Of a DNA stretch of 64,000 nt, positions 45,101 through 50,700 are shown in pieces (position 1 is the stretch's first letter; the number at the start of each line of letters is the position of its first letter). The translations under genes and the position numbers were made by a program. The stretch covers positions 6,578,494-6,642,493 of the forward strand of contig OW121853.1 in NCBI GenBank assembly GCA_933228895.1. Reading direction: 5' to 3'. The notes under the pieces were generated by a model that saw only the letters and a program-made list of their open reading frames with translations, searched no databases and was not told the origin of the DNA. This stretch comes from Platycnemis pennipes (taxonomy: Eukaryota > Arthropoda > Insecta > Odonata > Platycnemididae).

Positions 45101-47740
45101 TGAATGCTTTATCCTCTTTTGAGGAGTTTGAGAGCAGCTGGGTAGAGAGGGTAGCAGTGGTATTGGGAGGCAGGAGAAGTGCGTTGAATGCTTTATCCTC
45201 TTTTGGGGAGTTTGAGAGAAGCAGGGTTGAGAGGGTAGCAGTGGTATTGGGAGGCAGGAGAAGTGCGTTGAACGCTTTATCCTCTTTTGGGGAGTTTGAG
45301 AGAAGCAGGGTAGAGAGGGTAGCAGTGGTATTGGGAGGCAGGAGAAGTGCGTTGAATGCTTTATCATCTTTTGGGGAGTTTGAGAGAAGCAGGGTTGAGA
45401 GGGTAGCAGTGGTATTGGGAGGCAGGAGAAGTGCGTTGAATGCTTTATCCTCTTTTGGGGAGTTTGAGAGAAGCAGGGTAGAGAGGGTAGCAGTGGTATT
45501 GGGAGGCAGGAGAAGTGCGTTGAATGCTTTATCCTCTTTTGGGGAGTTTGAGAGAAGCAGGGTAGAGAGGGTAGCAGTGGTATTGGGAGGCAGGAGAAGT
45601 GCGTTGAATGCTTTATCCTCTTTTGGGGAGTTTGAGAGAAGCAGGGTAGAGAGGGTAGCAGTGGTATTGGGAGGCAGGAGAAGTGCGTTGAATGCTTTAT
45701 CCTCTTTTGAGGAGTTTGAGAGAAGCAGGGTAGAGAGGGTAGCAGTGGTATTGGGAGGCAGGAGAAGTGCGTTGAATGCTTTATCCTCTTTTGGGGAGTT
45801 TGAGAGAAGCAGGGTAGAGAGGGTAGCAGTGGTATTGGGAGGCAGGAGAAGTGCGTTGAATGCTTTATCCTCTCTTGGGGAGTTTGAGAGAAGCAGGGTA
45901 GTGAGGGTAGCAGTGGTATGTGAGGCAGGAGAAGTGCGTTGAATGCTTTATCCTCTTTTGGGGAGTTTGAGAGAAGCAGGGTAGAGAGGGTAGCAGTGGT
46001 ATTGGGAGGCAGGAGAAGTGCGTTGAATGCTTTATCCTCTCTTGGGGAGTTTGAGAGAAGCAGGGTAGAGAGGGTAGCAGTGGTATTGGGAGGCAGGAGA
46101 AGTGCGTTGAATGCTTTATCCTCTTTTGGGGAGTTTGAGAGAAGCAGGGTAGAGAGGGTAGCAGTGGTATTGGGAGGCAGGAGAAGTGCGTTGAATGCTT
46201 TATCCTCTTTTGGGGAGTTTGAGAGAAGCAGGGTAGAGAGGGTAGCAGTGGTATTGGGAGGCAGGAGAAGTGCGTTGAATGCTTTATCCTCTCTTGGGGA
46301 GTTTGAGAGAAGCAGGGTAGAGAGGGTAGCAGTGGTATTGGGAGGCAGGAGAAGTGCGTTGAATGCTTTATCCTCTTTTGGGGAGTTTGAGAGAAGCAGG
46401 GTAGAGAGGGTAGCAGTAGTGTTGGGAGGCAGGAGAAGTGCTTTGAATGCTTTATCCTCTTTTGGGGAGTTTGAGAGAAGCAGGGTAGAGAGGGTAGCAG
46501 TAGTGTTGGGAGGCAGGAGAAGTGCGTTGAATGCTTTATCCTCTTTTGGGGAGTTTGAGAGAAGCAGGGTAGAGAGGGTAGCAGTAGTGTTGGGAGGCAG
46601 GAGAAGTGCGTTGAATGCTTTATCCTCTTTTGGGGAGTTTGAGAGAAGCAGGGTAGAGAGGGTAGCAGTAGTGTTGGGAGGCAGGAGAAGTGCTTTGAAT
46701 GCTTTATCCTCTTTTGGGGAGTTTGAGAGAAGCAGGGTAGAGAGGGTAGCAGTAGTGTTGGGAGGCAGGAGAAGTGCGTTGAATGCTTTATCCTCTTTTG
46801 GGGAGTTTGAGAGAAGCAGGGTAGAGAGGGTAGCAGTAGTGTTGGGAGGCAGGAGAAGTGCGTTGAATGCTTTATCCTCTTTTGGGGAGTTTGAGAGAAG
46901 CAGGGTAGAGAGGGTAGCAGTAGTGTTGGGAGGCAGGAGAAGTGCTTTGAATGCTTTATCCTCTTTTGGGGAGTTTGAGAGAAGCAGGGTAGAGAGGGTA
47001 GCAGTAGTGTTGGGAGGCAGGAGAAGTGCGTTGAATGCTTTATCCTCTTTTGGGGAGTTTGAGAGAAGCAGGGTAGAGAGGGTAGCAGTAGTGTTGGGAG
47101 GCAGGAGAAGTGCGTTGAATGCTTTATCCTCTTTTGGGGAGTTTGAGAGAAGCAGGGTAGAGAGGGTAGCAGTAGTGTTGGGAGGCAGGAGAAGTGCGTT
47201 GAATGCTTTATCCTCTTTTGGGGAGTTTGAGAGAAGCAGGGTAGAGAGGGTAGCAGTGGTATTGGGAGGCAGGAGAAGTGCGTTGAATGCTTTATCCTCT
47301 TTGCTCGCAGTCTGGTCTACAAACCGTTCTTGTCGTTGGTGTACGGCCATGTGGTGGTGCTGTCCAAGTATGCTGCTGGCGCATCAGCATCACCGCAGGT
47401 GGAGGAGCCACGAGCCAGCCACACAGCGATGCTGCCTCTCTCCAGTGCGGACCAGGGAACCACCCTGTCATCCAGCTCGTGCATTCTCGAGTGCCAAGCA
47501 GAGTCTCGGGTCGTCTCGCGGTTTGATGGTCTGGCGGCCATGGGTGAGGTGGCCGCTAAAGTGGATGTGTGCAGTGGCACCGAGTCTGCTCCAAGGAAGG
47601 GAGAGTGGGAGGGTGGTGGGAGTGCAGGGGAGGGGGGCAAGGTGGCTCTGGAGCAGTGCGACGAGGAAGAGGAGGAGGAGGGTTTCAGCAGTGAGGAGGA
47701 GGAGGACGAATCGAAGGGATCGATGTGCGTCGTGTCCTAG
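2886..47740 (+). CDS. Ric1: RIC1 orthologue (Rab6A-GEF complex partner 1), C-terminal half, seven exons
   Basis: RIC1 acts with RGP1 as the guanine-nucleotide exchange complex for Rab6 at the Golgi (family knowledge). The seven exons join in one frame with matching phases (0/0, 0/1, 1/0, 0/1, 1/1, 1/2, 2/stop), total 2154 nt, and encode 717 residues plus a TAG stop. Exons 1-2 carry the most conserved block, the RIC1 domain core: [33 protein letters not shown], then [16 protein letters not shown] and LVRFLRAIG. Later conserved blocks are [34 protein letters not shown] and [16 protein letters not shown]. Between them are low-complexity Gly/Ser/Pro stretches typical of the poorly conserved linker. 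The protein ends in an acidic Glu/Asp tail followed by CVVS. Introns are 7645, 10155, 2089, 8414, 549 and 13849 bp. The N-terminal WD-repeat half must lie upstream of the window. The identification rests on recalled family motifs, not on a search. Confidence 0.93.
3223..3350 (+). mobile_element. 5'-terminal fragment of the TAGACTTGG hAT family
   Basis: Starts tagacttgtaccgatgcc and matches the left end of the larger hAT element at 34631 (shared blocks gataccttacttattttt and gctttccttctcgtgaa). No right end is nearby. The sequence after it up to 3833 holds only pogo-TIR-like scraps (for example cagtggtctctcatta at 3698). Confidence 0.6.
3834..8441. repeat. Three-copy repeat complex, outer copies inverted
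   Basis: Copy A (3834-4925, +) and copy C (8441-7845, -) are inverted and share the end gtacaggcacttccaaaaaa. Copy B (about 7035-7840, +) repeats the inner part of A in the same orientation; both end aagagtg(t/a)agtctttctag. The outer ends fit a TA duplication plus CAGGCACTTCC termini, suggesting a Tc1/mariner-type element that was duplicated and rearranged. A LINE fragment lies between A and B. 4926-6145 shows no recognisable gene. Confidence 0.7.
6146..6870 (+). pseudogene. LINE fragment (endonuclease end and linker to RT), broken
   Basis: Reads [14 protein letters not shown] (the SDH motif at the end of an APE-type endonuclease), [16 protein letters not shown], then after a frameshift near 6580 [28 protein letters not shown] and KANSLNTFF. 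This is the CR1/Jockey-type linker before the RT. The RT is missing; an (ATT)n run at about 6881-6900 may be the tail of the deleted copy. Confidence 0.75.
9066..9745 (-). pseudogene. Penelope-like element reverse transcriptase relic
   Basis: Two overlapping frames read on the minus strand. The upstream part has [10 protein letters not shown] (the first catalytic Asp region). The downstream part has [20 protein letters not shown] and [10 protein letters not shown] with the catalytic DD. Both are hallmarks of Penelope RT. A frameshift near 9330 separates them, and no GIY-YIG domain follows. Confidence 0.85.
9860..10480. other. Penelope-type flank (pseudo-LTR-like) sequence
   Basis: Contains cctgtaaaggatgaaaccgg at about 10075 and ttcggtggccactaccacct at about 10321, the style of boundary sequence common at Penelope copies in arthropods. 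Open frames here are composition artefacts. From 10480 to the RIC1 exon at 10774 I see nothing. Confidence 0.35.
10774..10888 (+). CDS. Ric1: RIC1 exon b
   Basis: The acceptor is ...cttgtgtag (ends 10773) and the donor gtaagt starts at 10889. The exon begins in phase 0 and ends after one base of a codon. It encodes [20 protein letters not shown] and LVRFLRAIG, which continue the RIC1 domain directly from exon a. Confidence 0.94.
11777..12720 (+). pseudogene. LINE endonuclease fragment, degenerate
   Basis: Reads [34 protein letters not shown] and [11 protein letters not shown], matching the last third of a LINE APE endonuclease (ID..., SDHYPV). Recognisable but broken frames continue to about 12720. 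The DNA from 10889 to 11776 shows no feature. Confidence 0.65.
13829..16354. mobile_element. CAGGGTGG-ended DNA transposon, nested
   Basis: The left end is CAGGGTGGTGATCG... and the right end, reversed, CAGGGTGGCTACTGA...; both are flanked by TTGAT (13824-13828 and 16355-16359). The interior repeats cagggaa several times near both ends. No transposase is recognised; a degenerate LINE-like repeat (14490-15630) lies inside. Confidence 0.6.
14490..15630 (-). repeat. Degenerate LINE-like repeat, copy 1
   Basis: Shares long diverged blocks, in the same order and orientation, with 61310-62350 (ggttgcataac..., aatcctccag..., ctctcctgactt..., tacagggcgcccatttctcc). The pyrimidine-rich + strand suggests the coding side was minus. 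Too decayed to assign. Confidence 0.5.
16518..18563 (+). CDS. LINE reverse transcriptase ORF, 681 codons, 5'-truncated (Jockey/CR1-like)
   Basis: The first 60 or so residues are the end of an APE endonuclease ([15 protein letters not shown], then [10 protein letters not shown]). A linker with [14 protein letters not shown] follows. The RT runs from about residue 270: [34 protein letters not shown] (Asp405 and Asp411), [20 protein letters not shown] and LLYADDC (YADD at 495-498), then the thumb and a C-terminal tail. The RT catalytic Asp residues are all present and the frame is unbroken, so this is one of the youngest insertions here. The endonuclease is largely missing, so it cannot move by itself. 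Confidence 0.88.
   Translation: MASLIAKFLVTAYIPNPTRNLATLDLVLSSFRLPSVTTGKNIFPCDHESLECPLVLPIPLLPQSPPPPRALRAWKKADWPAINHALSLIPWALLECGSPESGLEVFYDVVHGAIADFVPSRRVSKKRPIWHSAETIYALRNKLRAWKLWKRHPNPHTRATFVELRRHSCFLLRRDYKNYITGISEEIRVNPKRFWSLVNARRKSHRIPASLSYNAVNLLSVDRPSAFNDYFCSNFNHASPTLPLPQIPSVCPHSLSYISTTPQEVFKYLIMLPCSKSTGSDNVGSLFLNRTATSLHIPISILFNRLFSTGCFPSQWKYSNVTPIWKSGSKGLVENYRPISILPVLSIIFERIIHDRLLHFILPYISPNQHGFLPGASCLTNLAVLHYHIINAFELNSQLDVCYLDFSKAFDSVNHTLLIHKLQHRYNIHGTFLSLIHSFLSSRYQRVLVDGISSNHLPVSSGVPQGSVLGPLLFSLFVDDIVDCVYPSGCNILLYADDCKIFRRIDTSSDSNSLQLALSSVLSWCSTWQLHINPSKSAVMTFSLKRSTLFHSYTLSLNPIPHVNSHCDLGVIFDPKLCFHEHIKKIIGKAMAVVGLLYRHTDIHDPFALRTIFFGCVLPILEYCAPIWSTACPTTLKQLNRPVNFFLAIALIAPSLDQVLEFKQSAYRNIVPLNTIPSYSI
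18770..20400. other. RIC1 intron 2 sequence, no gene seen
   Basis: AT-rich with no supported ORF. The one notable item is the palindrome at 19351-19404. Confidence 0.5.
19351..19404. repeat. Perfect 54-bp palindrome
   Basis: Arms of 27 bp without spacer: aagaagattggcaattttcc... mirrored at acagaatattctgt in the centre. Symmetry stops abruptly outside the arms. Confidence 0.95.
20412..20600 (+). pseudogene. Penelope GIY-YIG endonuclease relic
   Basis: Reads [20 protein letters not shown] then TGR, the GVY...C..C...YIGQT signature of the Penelope GIY-YIG domain. A stop follows the first 25 or so residues; a later frame reads [20 protein letters not shown]. Diverged from the RT relic at 9066-9745 and on the opposite strand, so probably a separate insertion. 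Confidence 0.75.
20810..20910 (+). other. Penelope 3' flank-like motif
   Basis: ggtgacgccataagcgttga followed by aacacgtgtag resembles the conserved end region of Penelope copies (gttgaaac core). It lies downstream of the GIY-YIG relic in the expected order. Confidence 0.4.
21044..21180 (+). CDS. Ric1: RIC1 exon c
   Basis: The acceptor ends gtgcag at 21043 and the donor is gtcagt at 21181. Taking the G left by exon b, it reads [20 protein letters not shown] and ends [12 protein letters not shown] in phase 0. The content is linker-like and weakly conserved; the splice phases and neighbours support it. Confidence 0.82.
21461..21683. mobile_element. MITE-like inverted repeat, 223 bp
   Basis: Arms of about 85 bp (21461-21545 and 21597-21683), starting tcatgaaaaagtaaaaatga on each strand. 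The first 54 bp are perfect. The inner part holds ggtttcgatggctatagcg / reverse ...cgtcgaaaccgcggt, a Penelope-boundary-like core. It sits in RIC1 intron 3. Confidence 0.85.
21700..23269. other. RIC1 intron 3 remainder
   Basis: No gene. A Penelope-boundary-like motif (ggatgtcgaaacccaggtca) occurs at about 22661, and a pogo-TIR-like scrap (acagtgaaacctctctaaaa) at 22040. Confidence 0.4.
23270..23852 (+). CDS. Ric1: RIC1 exon d, Gly/Ser-rich linker plus LQRHARKLL block
   Basis: The acceptor ends gtgaaag at 23269 and the donor is gtaagt at 23853. It starts in phase 0 ([10 protein letters not shown]) and ends with one base left over. The first 95 or so residues are low-complexity (Gly, Ser, Pro). 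The second half holds the conserved [20 protein letters not shown] and [12 protein letters not shown], then WPLPNPPCS. The exon is much more GC-rich than the introns. Confidence 0.88.
23853..25084. other. RIC1 intron 4, left part
   Basis: No gene. A hAT-like end (tagagatgggccgaatagta) starts at about 24523, and 24890-25050 is a partial copy of the left end of the 12860-18769 transposon. Confidence 0.45.
25085..25656 (+). mobile_element. 3'-half fragment of the TAGACTTGG hAT family
   Basis: Matches the right part of the 34631-41710 element: acattggagg(a/c)acgtgaccacc, catacgtggatttccgt, gaatactttcgaataaaagt, and the end gatacttgctatcggtat then cagcccaagt. No matching left end nearby. Confidence 0.65.
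27030..27272 (-). pseudogene. hAT transposase C-terminal dimerisation domain
   Basis: Reads [20 protein letters not shown], then [14 protein letters not shown], the hATC signature (TxxxERxFSxLKxIKxxxR). An extra Val splits the usual TASxERSFS. The N-terminal part and the catalytic core are not recognisable, because the nested repeat takes their place. Confidence 0.88.
27293..28082 (-). repeat. Dispersed repeat with tRNA-like boxes, copy 1
   Basis: Matches 63182-64000. One end reads caaggggagtgtccgag on the minus strand. Inside, the minus strand has a tRNA-like stretch: ggtaaataactcgcttcaca, then a B-box-like ctggttcgagac (about 27845-27895). At its other end a 108-bp segment lies between inverted repeats CCGAAATGTTCGGGTG (27293-27308) and its complement (27417-27432). 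Confidence 0.7.
29010..31944 (-). mobile_element. Tc1/mariner-like element with about 590-bp terminal inverted repeats
   Basis: Starts CTGTCGGCGCAGAAATTATG on both strands next to TA (29008-29009 and 31945-31946). The arms 29010-29604 and 31354-31944 are nearly identical, far longer than usual for the group. A DDE transposase relic on the minus strand lies between them. Confidence 0.88.
30249..31030 (-). pseudogene. DDE_3 / Tc1-mariner-type transposase relic
   Basis: The clearest frame (30249-30638) reads [35 protein letters not shown] and [11 protein letters not shown], the DDE_3 core. The usual second catalytic Asp in the DNAPYH-type motif is His here (HHAPYH). Upstream minus-strand frames (to about 31030) are broken by stops and shifts. 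It is inactive. Confidence 0.8.
32267..32464 (+). CDS. Ric1: RIC1 exon e
   Basis: The acceptor ends ttccttag at 32266 and the donor is gtaagc at 32465. Joined to exon d it reads [20 protein letters not shown], later [17 protein letters not shown] and [11 protein letters not shown]. It enters and leaves in phase 1. The sequence is low in conservation; the frame across both junctions is open. Confidence 0.82.
33014..33461 (+). CDS. Ric1: RIC1 exon f, acidic linker plus QLRYLHQLF block
   Basis: The acceptor is a strong pyrimidine tract ending tttgcag at 33013; the donor is gtatgc at 33462. It encodes an acidic/Gly-rich stretch ([16 protein letters not shown]), then the conserved [30 protein letters not shown] and [15 protein letters not shown]. 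It ends after TG of a Cys codon that is completed by the T opening the last exon. Confidence 0.92.
33462..34310. other. Start of the last RIC1 intron, no gene seen
   Basis: The open frames here are short and unlike known proteins; no repeat recognised. Confidence 0.45.
34320..34540 (+). pseudogene. RTE-like reverse transcriptase scrap
   Basis: With two stops ignored, the frame reads [29 protein letters not shown] and [16 protein letters not shown] text. This aligns with [16 protein letters not shown] and following residues of the LINE at 35215-37530. A much older relative, on the opposite strand. Confidence 0.5.
34740..35144 (+). repeat. GATGGTC-ended repeat, left copy
   Basis: Starts tagtgatggtcagatccg and contains ggatccaaagatctgcgg. 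A diverged direct copy is at 39876-40250. They flank the pogo relic, so they may be parts of the element that carries it. Confidence 0.55.
35215..37530 (-). mobile_element. 5'-truncated RTE-like LINE
   Basis: Flanked by the 12-bp duplication AAATTACCAACA (35203-35214 and 37531-37542). The 3' end on the minus strand is an (ATG)n run. It holds one nearly intact endonuclease-RT frame. Confidence 0.93.
35246..37531 (-). pseudogene. RTE-like endonuclease/reverse transcriptase, one in-frame TGA
   Basis: Starts in the end of the endonuclease ([27 protein letters not shown]). RT motifs follow: [52 protein letters not shown] and the catalytic FADD (35990-36001), then [15 protein letters not shown] at about 35765-35767 splits the frame; it resumes at once with [17 protein letters not shown] and runs through YGSESWTM and [16 protein letters not shown] to the stop at 35246. 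The single lesion and the clean target duplication indicate a young insertion. Confidence 0.9.
38040..39269 (-). pseudogene. pogo/Tigger-type transposase relic
   Basis: Minus strand in order: an N-terminal CENP-B-like helix-turn-helix ([34 protein letters not shown]), the first catalytic motif [14 protein letters not shown] with EKSNFTVVL and [13 protein letters not shown], a second-Asp motif [10 protein letters not shown], a third region with [19 protein letters not shown], and a C-terminus [19 protein letters not shown]. Frames are broken by several stops. The hAT element at 35153-38029 was inserted just beyond the C-terminal part. Confidence 0.85.
39876..40250 (+). repeat. GATGGTC-ended repeat, right copy
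   Basis: Starts tagggatggtcgggtcggat and follows the left copy at 34740 for about 300 bp (gtagataatgacaaggag, gtgtaactcgggtcacgaaa). Just before it, 39526-39612 holds an imperfect tandem duplication of about 45 bp. Confidence 0.55.
42101..47302 (+). repeat. 84-bp minisatellite, about 62 copies, in the last RIC1 intron
   Basis: The unit starts ggggagtttgagagaagcag and ends ctttatcctctttt. Units are nearly identical head to tail. The array ends in the middle of a unit at tttatcctcttt, followed directly by gctcgcag and the last RIC1 exon. Since 84 is a multiple of 3 and several frames of the unit lack stops, the array gives very long open frames on both strands (unit peptide [16 protein letters not shown]... 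on +). Two 2-bp deletions (near 44385 and 45055) shift the frame. Embedded variants recur at 252, 670 and 1176 bp, showing higher-order duplication. I see no sign that it is coding. Confidence 0.97.
47311..47740 (+). CDS. Ric1: RIC1 terminal exon
   Basis: The acceptor ends ctcgcag at 47310. With the incoming TG it reads [20 protein letters not shown], the last conserved block of the family. It continues through a polar stretch to a Glu-rich acidic tail and the C-terminus SMCVVS, stop TAG 47738-47740. The pyrimidine tract feeding this acceptor is part of the 84-bp minisatellite that runs up to it. Confidence 0.93.
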
Positions 47741-50700
47741 CATGCCCCACTGCTGCTGTGCGTGTTGCGCGTGCCTCTGCCGTCTAATTCGCAAGTTCAC
47801 ATCTCCCCCTATTCGACTACTTGGGTCAGTGTGAAGGGGTAATATGCCATTCGTATGAATATGGAGGTAAGTTGAGACTAAAGGGATGTTTTGGTGCTCA
47901 AAGGCTGATTCATCAACTTTTAGTGTTGTGTTTGTTGATACCGACTCATTTGAAAATTGCATAAACATATATTTTTTTGAAAAGGATTATGTGGGCCTAT
48001 TCCCTACAATAATAGCCTATAGGAAACCTTTGCCATGTACATAAAAGGAGAAGCAATAATGTGAAATTATCACAGCATAAAACCCATATGCATGAGCATA
48101 TGTGATTAAGTGTAACTGTCTTCCTATTATCCTATCATTTCTTCTAGCTTGCCCTATTCCTCATGGGAAGATAGAATTGTACATACTCAAACAATTCAAT
48201 TCTTTTATGGCCATGCTACAATGAAATCTCGTTATCCAACCTTTTACTCTCTCTGCTAGTACACGTTAAGCCTTCTAAGCATTATTATTCTGGCATTACT
48301 AGCTTTTTAATTGACTCATGTCAATTTTTTTGTTCATTTTAAGTACAATAATTTCAATTCATTCTGTGTTTGATATTAAGCTCATGGAATGGGACTTACA
48401 CTTTGTAGAAACCATATAGTGTTTTCTCATTCTACTCAGCCATGTGTTTGAACCTGTATTTATTACAAGCAGCATTTAAATCTGCTTACAAAACCTGATT
48501 TACCCAGATAGCATTGCATTCTCCATGTGGATGTCCTTCACAATCATTGTTTCATAGCGATACTGACACTATCGTAGGGAGTCTAGTATCCTTTTATTTC
48601 TAGTTTTCATCTGTGTGTATCTCCTTGGATTAGCTGCACATTTCATTTGGAATATTTGAAAACCATTTCGTATTCCAAACAGGTTGGTGCCACCTGTATG
48701 TGTCAGATGACCACATAACAGAATTGAAAATAAAAAACTAAGTACGGAAAAATAAATAACCATCCCATGATTTTTGGTGGAAATTTTGACTGATTTGTTG
48801 TTTGTTAACATTATCAAAAGTATTTATTTTTCCTATTGATCTCATTTATGATTCATGGTGCTAAAATAGTATCTGAAGGGGTGTGAAACTATGCTCAAGT
48901 TATACCTTCAAATCTGAACTTTCTCTAAAAATGTGTTTTGCTAAGTTTTCCTATATTTTGTGGTGTTTATGTCATTATATGAACACTCATGTCATATTTA
49001 CCCATTTTTCTTGAATCATTTCTTGTATTGATTATAAAAAGATACAAGTTTCCAAAATTTATCTATGTATTTCATCTTTACTTCATGTGATTGCATTTTT
49101 CAGTCAAAGTGTACGAATTGGTATCACTCACATCATAAAGGAGAAATCCTTAAGAGCATTATGCACTTTGAAGGCTTCTCTGATCGTGAATGGGAACCAA
49201 CTTGTTCCATGAAAACAGCCAGTGATACTGGAGAATGCACTTAAATAAAGTCATTTTAGTTTTTACAGGGAAAAATTTATGCGGCAGAATCATTGTGAAG
49301 ATATTATATTATAATTTGGAATGATGTGATAATTTTACAATGTCATTCTCATTTCTGTTTGTACTGGTGTGTGAATTATTTCGAGAATATTAATACTCTA
49401 ATAGTTTTGACTCCCCTGCAAAAATACTATTTTTAGTGGAGAAATCAATATGTGCATGTGAATTTGTAGCGTGTTGGGAATGCTGAGAGCAAAGTTTCAT
49501 ATCCAAAGTTACCACTGCAAGACTATTTGAAAACGTTAATTCTGTATTTCATCCTTTCAAAGCTCTTTGAATTCACAGTTCCCTCAGAAACCTTGACACA
49601 ATCAAATAGTTCTCGAAGGCAGTTAGGTGGTCATCTGACTGATTCAAAGTTGATATGAATATGGTAACTAGACTTTTCCAATTCCATTTCCATCAAATGA
49701 ATATGCTCTGTATTTTGGACGATTTTTATGTGTGGTACGTTAGTCGTAGTCCATAACTGGATGATGTATTGGTAAGGATTGAAGTCAATAGCCTATGCAT
49801 ATTAATATTTTAGGATTAAATTATTAAATGATAAATAACTGTGAAATGATGTATTACACTGTTTTATACTCATTGTTGCTTAATGATAATATTGTGTAAA
49901 TGTGTGTGTGTGTGTATACATATATATATTATTTGGATATCTGGTCTATTGAAAAAGCCTCTCTATACTGGTAACCCATTTTTCCATTGTGGTATTTTTT
50001 TCTTTTTACTGTCTTCTTTGAGTGTATTTTATCATTGTTATGCTCAAATATGTATGAATATAAGGTAAAAAATTGGGTGTAATATGGGAAAAGAGTGTAT
50101 GTAGTGGTCTTTTGATTCATGGAGCGAGATAGAGAGAGACCTTTTGGTGTTGTTGGTTTGTTATGATATAATGTTGTATCTTTGTCTCATTGTAATTAGT
50201 TTGACCAATTCTATTACCTAGGGATGTTTAAACGAGATTTCATTGTTCATATTCAATTTTAATTTCAAATATTAGTCGGCATTTAATTGCTAGTAGCCAT
50301 GAGCATGATGGGAATACATACATATTTTTAATTTGAATGTGTTTGTCAATCTGAGCAAAGTGCTCTTTTAATGATACTTGTGCGAAGACCTTAAATAATG
50401 GAAAATAATTTTTCTTAAGCACTGCCATGAGAAGAGGTTGGTCCATTCATACTGTTTGAAAGAAGTTCCTCTTGAAGTTTTTTAAGGTAAACTAGATGTG
50501 AGATGGATAAAGTTGTTAGGTAAGTGCCCCCTGGAATACTTTAAGGGGGGCTCAGGAATTATTAATGACAAAAGAGTTATTCACCCGTGCATACTTTGGA
50601 GAATCAAGGATTCCTTTAATATTTCTACCCACGAATGTCATTGTCATCTAATCGTATTATCCTACTGGATGAATATTTGCATCATCTCTGTGTTTTTCTC

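Noticed and set aside
42101..47302. CRISPR-like or satellite array
   Set aside because: No spacers: units are contiguous and eukaryotic. The unit is longer than a microsatellite and confined to one intron, so minisatellite is the fitting term.
41932..47834. Very long open frames on both strands (up to 997 codons)
   Set aside because: They are translations of the 84-bp minisatellite; unit length divisible by 3 without stops explains them. They overlap each other on both strands and end at random points in unique flanks.
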